Shown in pieces: positions 49,306 through 57,694 of a stretch of DNA of 64,000 nt. Source of the DNA: Mycobacterium pseudokansasii (lineage in GTDB: Bacteria; Actinomycetota; Actinomycetes; Mycobacteriales; Mycobacteriaceae); assembly GCF_900566075.1 (NCBI RefSeq), contig NZ_UPHU01000001.1, positions 3,720,325-3,784,324 of the forward strand. The letters run 5' to 3'. The notes below the pieces were generated by a model, which saw only the letters and a list, made by a program, of their open reading frames with translations, ran no database searches and was not told the DNA's origin. The translations under genes and the position numbers were made by a program. Numbering within the stretch: the first letter of the stretch is position 1; the number at the start of each line of letters is the position of its first letter.

Positions 49306-50436
49306 GTGACGTACGATCTGGCCGCCCACAACAACTTGCACAGCGGGCATGGCGCTCGCGCCGAAGAGCATCCCGGACGCTCGCGCAACCCGGTGATCAA
49401 GGTTCACGACATCGCCTGGCTGGAGTTCGAGAAGCCCGACCTGGACCGCGCCGGGGCGTTCGCCCAGGCGTTCGGCTTCGCCGTCTCCGCGCGCACCCCC
49501 GACGAGTTGCAGCTGCGTGGGGCCGACGCGGGATCGCCGTGCATCCTCATCCGGCGCGGCCACCGGTCCCGACTGGTCGGCGCGGCATTCACCACCCAGG
49601 ACAAAGACGACCTGCTGCGACTGTCCGACGCAACCGGACGGAACCTCCAACGACTGCCCCAGGCGCTCGGCGGCATCTCCGTCAACCTGACCGATCCGGG
49701 CGGGCTCACGGTCCGTGTGGTGGCGGGGACCCACCAGTTGGAACCGCTGCCGTCGCAGCCGCCGCACACCTTCAACGCCGGACACGAAGTGCAGCGCATC
49801 AACGCCACCCAACGGCCGCCGCGGCGACCAGCCACCGTGCAACGGCTCGGGCACCTGGTCCTGCAGACCACCACCTACCTGCAGACACTCAACTGGTACC
49901 TCGACACGCTGGGCATGATCGTCAGCGACTTCCTGTACTACCCGGGTCAACGCGAGCGGGGCCCGACCATGAGCTTCATCCGCTGCGATCGCGGCCTGGC
50001 CCCCACCGACCACCACACCCTGGCGCTCGCGTTGGGTCCGGCCAATCGCTATGTGCATTCGGCCTATCAGGTCTGCGACCTGGATTCGTTGGCCGCCGGC
50101 GGGCAATACCTGTCCGACTGCGGGTATCGCCGGTCGTGGGGAATCGGCCGCCACATCCAGGGCAGCCAGCTCTTCGACTACTGGCGCGACCCGGACGGGC
50201 TGCTCGTCGAGCACTTCACCGACGGAGACATGTTCGACTGCACGCTCGAACCCGGCTGGGCGCCGTTCGCGGCTTCGGGCCTTGCCCAATGGGGCCCGCG
50301 CGCGACCAAAGACTTCCTCGGTGCCGACCTCAAATCCCTACCGCGAGAAGCGCTGTCGATGCTCCGCGGCTTGCGCGCCGACAACGAATTCGATTCCCGC
50401 CGCCTGATGGGCCTGATCAAAGCGGCCAACTCATGA
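49306..50436 (+). CDS. Extradiol ring-cleavage dioxygenase (VOC superfamily)
   Basis: A 376-residue type I extradiol dioxygenase that opens catechol-type rings next to the hydroxyl pair. The iron ligands are H183 (LGHLVLQT), H251 (YVHSAYQV) and E302 (LLVEHFTDGD), with DHHTLALAL (236-244) as the usual active-site segment. Two tandem VOC modules (about 32-150 and 178-310) make up the fold. The long N-terminal and C-terminal extensions resemble 2,3-dihydroxybiphenyl or terpene-type dioxygenases. The GTG follows GGAGGA. Its stop overlaps the next start (ATGA). Confidence 0.9.
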   Translation: MTYDLAAHNNLHSGHGARAEEHPGRSRNPVIKVHDIAWLEFEKPDLDRAGAFAQAFGFAVSARTPDELQLRGADAGSPCILIRRGHRSRLVGAAFTTQDKDDLLRLSDATGRNLQRLPQALGGISVNLTDPGGLTVRVVAGTHQLEPLPSQPPHTFNAGHEVQRINATQRPPRRPATVQRLGHLVLQTTTYLQTLNWYLDTLGMIVSDFLYYPGQRERGPTMSFIRCDRGLAPTDHHTLALALGPANRYVHSAYQVCDLDSLAAGGQYLSDCGYRRSWGIGRHIQGSQLFDYWRDPDGLLVEHFTDGDMFDCTLEPGWAPFAASGLAQWGPRATKDFLGADLKSLPREALSMLRGLRADNEFDSRRLMGLIKAANS

Positions 50437-51371
50437 GCGTCACCATCCTTCGCACCGCAGACGCCTGGTGGGTGCAAACGGCCGACGGCGCACGCAAAGT
50501 CGATACCGCCGCGGTAAGCACCGGCGAGTTGTTGGCCGACCGCGCCGCCATCGACGCCGCAGCGACCGGCGGTGAGGTGATACCGATGGACGGCCTGCGA
50601 CTCATGTCGCCGGTGACGACGCCCTGCCGGGTGGTGGCGCAGATGACCAACTTCGCCTCACACGTCAAAGACTCCGGTATGGACCCGAATTCGACGCCGC
50701 TGACCTTCTTCCGAAAGGCGTCGGGTTCGATCAGCGGCCCGTTCGACGACATCGTCAAACCCGGGCACGTCCGGTTCTTGGATTACGAGGTCGAGATCGG
50801 GTTGGTCATCGGACGGGAGTTGCCCGTCGGCGCCACCGTCACCGCCGCCAACTGGACCGACTATGTCGCCGGCCTGGTGGTGACCAACGACGTGTCGGCG
50901 CGCGACATCCAGCTCCCTAAAACACAGTTCTACGAAGCAAAGTCGTATCCGACGTTCACCCCGGTCGGCCCCGCGCTGGTGCTGCTGGATGCCGGCGAGC
51001 TGGGGCGCTTGGGCGAGCTGCGGCTGCGGCTGCGGGTCAACGGCGAACTGCGCCAGGACATGCGGGTGGCCGGCGACATGATCTACTCGCCACTGCAAGC
51101 CCTACAGGGGTTGGCGCGGTTTCAGCATCTGCAGCCCGGAGATCTCGTGCTGACCGGGACCCCGGTGGGCACTGCGCTCAGCGCTCCGGCGAAACCCGTC
51201 CAGATCGTCAGTTCGCTATTGCCGCCCGCGGTCAAGTGGAAAGCCTTCTTCAAGAGCCAGCTCCGCAACGCCAAGTACCTGCACGACGGCGACGTCGTCG
51301 AGGCCACCGTCGGCACCGACGACGGCGCGATCGACCTTGGCGCCCAACGCACGGTGGTGCGGTACAAGTGA
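50433..51371 (+). CDS. Fumarylacetoacetate hydrolase-family protein
   Basis: A 312-residue FAH-family hydrolase/hydratase. The metal-site pattern is visible in YEVEIGLVIGREL (E-x-E) and VTNDVSARDIQ, followed by KSYPTFTPVGPALV and the C-terminal GDLVLTGTPVGTA. Family members cleave or hydrate ring-fission products of aromatic pathways. It starts inside the stop codon of the dioxygenase gene and ends inside the start of the hydroxylase gene (GTGA), so all three are coupled. Confidence 0.9.
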   Translation: MSVTILRTADAWWVQTADGARKVDTAAVSTGELLADRAAIDAAATGGEVIPMDGLRLMSPVTTPCRVVAQMTNFASHVKDSGMDPNSTPLTFFRKASGSISGPFDDIVKPGHVRFLDYEVEIGLVIGRELPVGATVTAANWTDYVAGLVVTNDVSARDIQLPKTQFYEAKSYPTFTPVGPALVLLDAGELGRLGELRLRLRVNGELRQDMRVAGDMIYSPLQALQGLARFQHLQPGDLVLTGTPVGTALSAPAKPVQIVSSLLPPAVKWKAFFKSQLRNAKYLHDGDVVEATVGTDDGAIDLGAQRTVVRYK

Positions 51372-52924
51372 TCACTCCGCCCGGATCCGTGCCAGTCGTC
51401 ATCGTCGGCGCCGGGCCGACCGGCGTCACCGCGGCCACCCTGCTGGCCCAATACGGCATGCCCTCCCTGCTGCTGGACAGGTGGGAAAGTGTCTATCCGC
51501 AACCGCGGGCGGTACACCTGGACGACGAGATCAGGCGGATCATCACCTGGCTGGGCATCGGTGACGAGTTCGCCGCGATCTCGCGCCCGGCCCTGGGGCT
51601 GCGGCTGGTCGACCCGGATCTGCGGACACTGGCTCAGTTTCACCGAGATCCGGCCCACAGCGCGCACGGCTGCGCGCAAGCCAACATGTTCGACCAGCCC
51701 GAGCTGGAAGAACTCCTGCGGGCAAACCTCAAGAAGCACAGCCGTGTTGCGTTTCGCGGCAACGCCGAAGTCACCGAGGTCAGCCAGCGGGAGCCCGGCC
51801 GGGTGCGCCTCAGATACACCGATCGGGTCAGCGGCGAGCAGCACGTCGTCGACACCGGTTACGTCCTGGGTTGCGACGGCGCCAACAGCGTCGTGCGCTC
51901 CTCGATCGGTGGCGTGCTGCGTAGCCTCCGGTTCGAGCAGCGCTGGCTGGTCGTCGATGTGGCGACCGACTCCGCGATCGACCGGTGGGACGGGGTGTAC
52001 CAAGTCTGCGACCCCTACCGGGCGGCCACCTACATGCGTATCGGTGAAAGCCGCTACCGCTGGGAATTTCAGCTGCGGGACAACGAAACAGCAGCCGGCT
52101 TCGCCACGATGACGAGCCTGTATCCACTGCTTGCCCCGTGGGTCAACGGAGTGCCGGCCGATGAGCTGTCCGTGGTGCGGGTGGCCGAATACACGTTTCG
52201 GGCAGCCGTGGCCGACACCTGGCGCCAGGGGAACGTCTTTCTGCTCGGCGACGCCGCTCATCTGACACCGCCGTTCATCGGCCAGGGCATGGGCGCCGGC
52301 ATCCGTGATGCGGCGAACCTGGCCTGGAAGCTGGCCGGCGTGCTGACCGGGAACCTTCCCGCCACCGTTCTCGACACCTACGAGCAGGAGCGAAAGCCGC
52401 ACGCCCGCGCCATGATCGGACTCGCCTTGACTGTGGGTTGGTCCATGACGGCCGGCGGCAGGTTCGGCAACGCTGTGCGCGGCGCCGTGGTGCCTCGGCT
52501 GCATTTCGTCCCCGGGATGCGGTCACGGTTAACCAACAGCCGAACACCGGCATTGCACCGCAGCGCCTTGGTGCACAAGACGTTTGGCGGCTGGCGGCGC
52601 GCAGGAGCGTTGTGCCCCAACGCAATTCTTCCTACGGGTGAACGACTCGACGCGGTGCTGGGACGAGGCTTCGCGCTCATCACCACCGAGACACCCAATT
52701 CTGGTCAGCGCGAACAACTCCGTCGCCGCGGGGCCGTGGTAATCGACGCGGCGCCGGGCAGCGAACTTGCTCACTGGCTGCAGCGCGGCGCGGTGACGGC
52801 GGCCGTCATCCGGCCCGACCGCACCGTGTTGCGTGCCGGGCGCCGACTGGCCGGCCTCTGCGCTGCGGTGCCCCGATTTGTGTTGCCCGGCAACGGCGAT
52901 AGCGCCGAATACGAGAGGAGATGA
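51368..52924 (+). CDS. FAD-dependent aromatic hydroxylase, MhpA-like
   Basis: A 518-residue class A flavin monooxygenase. It has VVIVGAGPTGVTAATLLAQYG at residues 8-28, the DG motif in VLGCDGANSVVRSSIG and the FAD/ribityl motif GDAAHLTPPFIGQGMGAGIRDA. A C-terminal thioredoxin-like domain like that of 3-(3-hydroxyphenyl)propionate hydroxylase follows. It would add a hydroxyl group to make the diol for the adjacent dioxygenase (inference from the operon). The GTG overlaps the previous stop, and its stop overlaps the transporter start. Confidence 0.92.
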   Translation: MITPPGSVPVVIVGAGPTGVTAATLLAQYGMPSLLLDRWESVYPQPRAVHLDDEIRRIITWLGIGDEFAAISRPALGLRLVDPDLRTLAQFHRDPAHSAHGCAQANMFDQPELEELLRANLKKHSRVAFRGNAEVTEVSQREPGRVRLRYTDRVSGEQHVVDTGYVLGCDGANSVVRSSIGGVLRSLRFEQRWLVVDVATDSAIDRWDGVYQVCDPYRAATYMRIGESRYRWEFQLRDNETAAGFATMTSLYPLLAPWVNGVPADELSVVRVAEYTFRAAVADTWRQGNVFLLGDAAHLTPPFIGQGMGAGIRDAANLAWKLAGVLTGNLPATVLDTYEQERKPHARAMIGLALTVGWSMTAGGRFGNAVRGAVVPRLHFVPGMRSRLTNSRTPALHRSALVHKTFGGWRRAGALCPNAILPTGERLDAVLGRGFALITTETPNSGQREQLRRRGAVVIDAAPGSELAHWLQRGAVTAAVIRPDRTVLRAGRRLAGLCAAVPRFVLPGNGDSAEYERR

Positions 52925-54540
52925 CGATGCGCAACGATCCGCGTGGTGTCGTGCTGGCGTGCTGCGGCGCGTTGGTGGTGGTCATGTCGGCGGTCGCCGG
53001 CGTCAACGTGGCGCTGCCCGACATCGCGTTGGACCAAGGGGCCAGCGCGACCGATCTGACCTGGATCGCCGACGCCTACACGGTGGCGCTGGCGGCGCTG
53101 GTGCTGCCGGCGGGAGCGATCGGTGATGACTTCGGCCGGCGGCGCACCCTGATCGGCGGCACCGTGCTGTTCGGGCTGGCCAACGTGCTGGCAGCCGCCG
53201 CCGGCTCACCCCACACGATCATCATCGCCCGGGTGATCATGGGTATCGGCGCGGCGCTGATCATGCCGAGCACGCTGTCGACGATCACTGCGGTCGTGCA
53301 TCCCGACCATAAAGGCCGCGCCGTCGGCATCTGGGCCGGATTCGCCAGTGCGGGATCGATTATGGGGCTGCTGATCAGTGGCCTGTTGCTCGAGCACTAC
53401 TCATGGCGTTCCACCTTCATCGGCACCGCCGCAATGGCCGCGGTGTCGCTGCTGGTCACGGTGGCGCTGGTGCCCAGCACCAAGAGCGCGGAGGAACCCG
53501 CGCCCGACTTCCCCGGGGCCGGTTTGAGCGCGATCGGGATCGGTGCGCTGGTGTACGGCATCATCGAAGGCGCCGACCATGGCTGGACCCATTCCACGGT
53601 GGTTGTCGCTTTCGTCGCGGCGGTGTCGGCGATGACCCTGTTCGTCGTCCACGAGCTGCGCGTCGCGCGCCCGATGCTGGATCCGCGCCTGTTCGCCGAT
53701 GGCGGCTTCAGTTCCGGAACGGCGGCGCTGATCATCCAATTCCTGGGCACCTTCGGCTTCTTCTACGTCGGGCTGCAATACCTCCAGCTGATGCTCGGCT
53801 ATGGGCCTTTGAAATCTTCCCTGGCGATGCTGCCGATGGCCGCGGTCGTCCTTCCTGTTTCCGCGATCGCACCGAAACTGGGTGAACGCCTTGGCAATCG
53901 GCTGGTAATCGCCGCTGGGCTGGCGTGCATGGTTGCCGGCTTCGCCCTGCTGGCCCGCCTCGGCACCGCCTCTACCTACACCGATCTGCTGATCGGCATG
54001 CTGGTCTTCAGCGGTGGCCTGGCATTGTCGGCCACCCCGGCGACCAACACCATCGTGGACTCGCTGCCGCCGGACAAACAAGGCGTCGCCTCGGCGATGA
54101 ACGACGTCACTCGCGAACTGGGCGCTGCGCTGGGCATCGCGCTGCTGGGCTCGCTGTTCAGCGCCGGTTACCGCAACCACCTCAGGCTGCCGGCGGCGGT
54201 GCCGACGCAAGCGGCCGGCACCATCCGCGAATCACCCGCGGCGGGCATGCACGTCGCCGCCGACCCGCAACTGGGCACGCTGGGCCCCAGCGTCAACGAC
54301 GCTGTCCGCGATGCCTTCGTCACCGGCCTGTCGCACGCCTTCACCGCAGGCGCCGTCATCACCGGTCTGACACTCGTTCTGCTGCTGGTGTTCCCGCTGC
54401 CGCGACGCGGACGGCACCGCAAGGCGCGGCGCCTGCCGGCGCCGCCGAGCCCGTCGTGGTGGCTGCCGCTCGTGCGGGGCCAGCTGCCAAGCCTTGCGAA
54501 GTCGGCCAAGTCGACCGCGCCAGCACGGCAACACAATTGA
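52921..54540 (+). CDS. DHA2-family MFS transporter (EmrB/QacA type)
   Basis: A 539-residue transporter with about fourteen hydrophobic segments. The N-terminal PDIALDQGASATDLTWIADAYTVALAALVLP and GDDFGRRR match DHA2 drug/H+ antiporters. A C-terminal basic tail is present. The ATG overlaps the hydroxylase stop (ATGA); a second ATG two codons in is also possible. Located within a catabolic operon, it may export a toxic intermediate or import the substrate; the family is mostly exporters. Confidence 0.9.
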   Translation: MTMRNDPRGVVLACCGALVVVMSAVAGVNVALPDIALDQGASATDLTWIADAYTVALAALVLPAGAIGDDFGRRRTLIGGTVLFGLANVLAAAAGSPHTIIIARVIMGIGAALIMPSTLSTITAVVHPDHKGRAVGIWAGFASAGSIMGLLISGLLLEHYSWRSTFIGTAAMAAVSLLVTVALVPSTKSAEEPAPDFPGAGLSAIGIGALVYGIIEGADHGWTHSTVVVAFVAAVSAMTLFVVHELRVARPMLDPRLFADGGFSSGTAALIIQFLGTFGFFYVGLQYLQLMLGYGPLKSSLAMLPMAAVVLPVSAIAPKLGERLGNRLVIAAGLACMVAGFALLARLGTASTYTDLLIGMLVFSGGLALSATPATNTIVDSLPPDKQGVASAMNDVTRELGAALGIALLGSLFSAGYRNHLRLPAAVPTQAAGTIRESPAAGMHVAADPQLGTLGPSVNDAVRDAFVTGLSHAFTAGAVITGLTLVLLLVFPLPRRGRHRKARRLPAPPSPSWWLPLVRGQLPSLAKSAKSTAPARQHN

Positions 54541-54598
54541 TGTCGGCCCCGATCGGCCCGGCGGACACGCCTGTGCCGTCTTCACGAAAGCGACAACA

Positions 54599-55618
54599 AT
54601 GACAGCACCGGTTGACTTGTCCTACACCGAACCGCCGCAACGCGTGATGGAAAACCTCGACGGCGGGCTGGCGCACGCCGCTCGGTCCGCCGAGGAGATC
54701 GTGGCCGGGTTGCCCGACACGTCTGCCCGGGCTCACCGCGACGGTGACGTCGAGCACCTCGGCGCCGTAACGGCCGCGCACCGGTTCGTCGACGCACCGG
54801 GCGACAGCGAAACCGTCAGATGGCACTTCGTGGAATGCGGCGCCCGTTCGGACCCCACGGTGGTTTTCCTGCATGGGCTGCCCGACTCCTGGTGGCAGTG
54901 GCACTATGCGCTGGAAGGCCTCGCCCGGCGCTATCACTGCCTGGCCGTGGATCTCAAGGGTTACGGCCAATCCGACAAGCGCAGCGGTGATTACCGGCAG
55001 GCCGGCGTCGCGGCGCAGCTCGGCGCGCTCCTCGATGAACTCGGTATCGGCGAATTCATCCTGATCACCCATGACCGCGGCAGCCCGGTCGGTGATCACC
55101 TGGTCGCGGCAATGGGTGCACGGGTGCGGGGATACGGTCGTGGCCAGCAACATCTTTGGCATCTGCACCCGCGACTGCATCCCCAGGAACAGCTGATGCA
55201 GTCGGCGGAGGCGCCGGCGATGCTGCGCGAGGCCCGACGGTTCGTGACGACCGTCTATACGTGGCTCACCGAGCGGCCCGTGGCCCGCGAAGACCTGATC
55301 CGCACCATCGAGGAGTTCAGCCACCCGGGGATCGCCACCGCGGTACCCCGCTACTTCCACTCGTCGTCGTTTCGGCAGGAGTGGGTGGATCGGCGGACCC
55401 GGCTCATCCGGGCCTGGGCGGCTCCGGTGCTGCTGCTGCAGGGCGCTCATGATCCACTGCAGCCACGCGAGTTCTACGGCGAGCCAGAGCTTTTGGCGAT
55501 GCTGCCGCCGGGCAGCGACGTGCACCTGTTCGACACCGGTCACTTCTGGCCATTCGAGGCGCCTCGGGCGACGGTTGGCGTGCTCACCGAATTCTGCGAC
55601 CGCGTGGCCCGCCGGTAA
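54599..55618 (+). CDS. Alpha/beta hydrolase with aspartate nucleophile (epoxide hydrolase/dehalogenase type)
   Basis: A 339-residue alpha/beta hydrolase. Oxyanion motif HGLPD (92-96), nucleophile D159 in THDRGSPVGDH, acid D285 and histidine H315 (DTGHFWPFEAP). An aspartate nucleophile in HDxG is typical of epoxide hydrolases and haloalkane dehalogenases rather than ester hydrolases. About 65 residues precede the core domain. It lies 58 bp after the transporter gene on the same strand. A role as ring-fission product hydrolase is possible but fits the nucleophile less well. Confidence 0.86.
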   Translation: MTAPVDLSYTEPPQRVMENLDGGLAHAARSAEEIVAGLPDTSARAHRDGDVEHLGAVTAAHRFVDAPGDSETVRWHFVECGARSDPTVVFLHGLPDSWWQWHYALEGLARRYHCLAVDLKGYGQSDKRSGDYRQAGVAAQLGALLDELGIGEFILITHDRGSPVGDHLVAAMGARVRGYGRGQQHLWHLHPRLHPQEQLMQSAEAPAMLREARRFVTTVYTWLTERPVAREDLIRTIEEFSHPGIATAVPRYFHSSSFRQEWVDRRTRLIRAWAAPVLLLQGAHDPLQPREFYGEPELLAMLPPGSDVHLFDTGHFWPFEAPRATVGVLTEFCDRVARR

Positions 55619-55673
55619 GCAGCGGCACGCCGGGATGGTGCCGGGCCGCTTCCCGGATGCGACCGCCTGCCGC

Positions 55674-56327
55674 TCAGACCACCGGGCTCGCGCCGTCGTC
55701 CAGAAAGGGCAACGGCCGCAGGCAAAGCCGATGCGCCTCGTCGGCGGGCATGCCGAACAGCCGCAGTAGGTTTTCGGCGACTTCGTCGGTGGCTTGGGCG
55801 GCGTCGCGCTCGGGCTGATCGCACAACAGTTGACCGAGTCCCAACAGCGCGCCGGCGGCAACCGCCATCGCCAGTTCCGGGTCTTCCACGTCGAACCGGC
55901 CGGCCGCCGCGGCCGCGGCGATATCCCTCTTGCTGCGCGGCGCCAGGCCACGGTCCGAGGTAATCAATTCCAGCCCGTGGGAGAGCACGACGCCGCTCTC
56001 CTCCGGGCGCCGGCGAAACATTCGGCCGGTCAGCCGGAAGCTGCGCGCGAAGGTCTCCGCGGGATCCTCGGACGCATCTGTGATGGCGTCCAACAACGCC
56101 CCGTGCGCGTCGAGCACCTCGTTGACCGCCGCCTGAAACAGTTCTTCCTTGCTGTCGAAGTGGTTGTAGAACGACCCGACGCCGACGTCGGCGGCGTGGC
56201 TGATGTCCTGCACCGGGACGTTGACCTTGCCGGCGGCGATGAATCGTTGTGCGGCTTTGATCAGGGCGGCTCGGGTGCGTTGCTTTCGACGTTCCTGACG
56301 GTTGGCCGGCCTGTCGGAATCGTCCAC
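55674..56327 (-). CDS. TetR-family transcriptional regulator
   Basis: A 217-residue repressor. The N-terminal helix-turn-helix (about residues 12-60) reads RTRAALIKAAQRFIAAGKVNV, then VPVQDISHAADVGVGSFYNHFDSKEEL, typical of the family. The C-terminal part is the ligand-binding domain. The GTG at 56327 follows GAGGAGAAG, which fixes the start. It lies between the dioxygenase operon and the alcohol dehydrogenase gene, and a motif in its own promoter also occurs before the dioxygenase gene. It is therefore the probable regulator of this cluster. Confidence 0.92.
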   Translation of the reverse strand: MDDSDRPANRQERRKQRTRAALIKAAQRFIAAGKVNVPVQDISHAADVGVGSFYNHFDSKEELFQAAVNEVLDAHGALLDAITDASEDPAETFARSFRLTGRMFRRRPEESGVVLSHGLELITSDRGLAPRSKRDIAAAAAAGRFDVEDPELAMAVAAGALLGLGQLLCDQPERDAAQATDEVAENLLRLFGMPADEAHRLCLRPLPFLDDGASPVV

Positions 56328-56380
56328 GCAGCTTCTCCTCGTCCCACGCCGATACGGCTTTTGCCTCAATACCTCAATAT

Positions 56381-56403
56381 TGACGATACACTCAGAATAT
56401 CGT
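56381..56403 (-). promoter_or_regulatory. Candidate TetR operator before the regulator gene
   Basis: ACGATA (56383-56388) and TATCGT (56398-56403) are exact inverted repeats over nine bases. The segment TGACGATACACTCAG (56381-56395) matches the reverse-strand site at 49266-49280 in 12 of 15 bases. It lies 54-76 bp before the TetR start, suitable for autorepression. Confidence 0.5.
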
Positions 56404-56502
56404 GGGAGCGGATGTGTTGCGGCCGTCGCGGCGCTGCTCGTGGTCGTTCACGGCGGCCGGAATTTACCCGCTGGCCGGCATCCGAGTCGAGTCCGTTCCG
56501 AA

Positions 56503-57594
56503 TCAGCTTGGCGGGCCGAAGCAGACCACGCTGCGTGCGCCTCGCCCGGCGGTCATGTCGGCAAAGGCCGCTTCGACGTCGTCGATGCCGATGCGTCGGG
56601 TCACCAGCGCCTCGATGTCGAGCCGGCCGCGCAGTGCTAGCTCGGCGAGCACCGGGATATCACGGGCCGGGTCGCTGGCGCCGTAGACGCTTCCTTGGAT
56701 CTTCTTGCCGTCGGCCATCAGCATCAGTGCGGGCAACGTCACCGATTCGGTGAACCCGGCGGCACCCACCAGCGTGACGGCTCCGCCGCGCCGGGTGGCG
56801 TCGAAGGCGGCGCGAATCGTCGCCGGCTTGCCGACAACCTCGATCCCGTGGTCGACGCCGGAGCCGCCGGTAAGGTCGCGGACTGCGCCGACGAGGTCGG
56901 CCTGACCGACGTCGACCGTGTCGGTCGCGCCGCTGGCGGTTGCGGCCGGAAGTTGGGCAGCGTTGCGGTCGGCAGCGATGATCCGCGCCGCCCCGGCCAG
57001 CCGGGCTCCCTGGATCGCGGCCAGGCCCACCCCGCCGCACCCGATGACCAGCACACTGTCCCCGGGGCGGACCGCTGCGGTGCGCAGCACCGCTCCGACT
57101 CCGGTGGTGACCCCACAACCGAGCAGCGCGGCGTGGTCCAGGGGCAGTGATCGGTCGACCGGCACGACGGCGGCGGCCGGCAGCAGGGTCTCTTCGGCCA
57201 GCGTCCCGGCGCCCATCTCCGGCCACACCGGGCCGGTCGGACTTTCGGCATACGGCCCGCCGAAGGCGTGCTGGAGGCCGTGTGAGCACAGTTGGGTTTC
57301 GCCGCGCAGACAGTGCGGGCAGCGCCGGCAGGGCACGTTCCACGTCAGCACCACATGGTCGCCCGGGCTGACGGTGGTGACGGCGTCGCCCACCTCGGTG
57401 ACGATCCCGGCGCCCTCATGACCCAGCGTGCAGGGCAGCAGCGCCGGCATGGAGCCGTCGCACACCGACAGGTCGGTGTGGCACACACCGCTGGCCTGAA
57501 GTCGCACCCGCACTTCGTGGTCGCCGATCCGCCGCAGCGCGAGTTCCTCCACCTGCGTCGGCCGCCCGGCCTCGCGCAGCACCACCGCCCTCAT
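56503..57594 (-). CDS. Zinc-dependent alcohol dehydrogenase (class III-like MDR)
   Basis: A 363-residue medium-chain dehydrogenase/reductase. Catalytic zinc ligands are C38 (GVCHTD) and H59-E60 (GHEGAG). Structural zinc cysteines are C89, C92, C95 and C103. The Rossmann motif VIGCGGVGLAAIQGA lies near residue 190. It resembles mycobacterial enzymes that oxidise alcohols to aldehydes, with NAD or mycothiol adducts. It is divergent from the aldehyde dehydrogenase gene across 100 bp and upstream of the TetR gene on the same strand. Confidence 0.93.
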   Translation of the reverse strand: MRAVVLREAGRPTQVEELALRRIGDHEVRVRLQASGVCHTDLSVCDGSMPALLPCTLGHEGAGIVTEVGDAVTTVSPGDHVVLTWNVPCRRCPHCLRGETQLCSHGLQHAFGGPYAESPTGPVWPEMGAGTLAEETLLPAAAVVPVDRSLPLDHAALLGCGVTTGVGAVLRTAAVRPGDSVLVIGCGGVGLAAIQGARLAGAARIIAADRNAAQLPAATASGATDTVDVGQADLVGAVRDLTGGSGVDHGIEVVGKPATIRAAFDATRRGGAVTLVGAAGFTESVTLPALMLMADGKKIQGSVYGASDPARDIPVLAELALRGRLDIEALVTRRIGIDDVEAAFADMTAGRGARSVVCFGPPS

Positions 57595-57694
57595 GGGAGG
57601 GAACCTGTGATCGGTGTCATAGCGACTTACGATGGCGAGATAACCGCACCGGGTCAAGGTTGCCTCGGGCGTCAGGTAAGGAGAGCGGCCCAAG

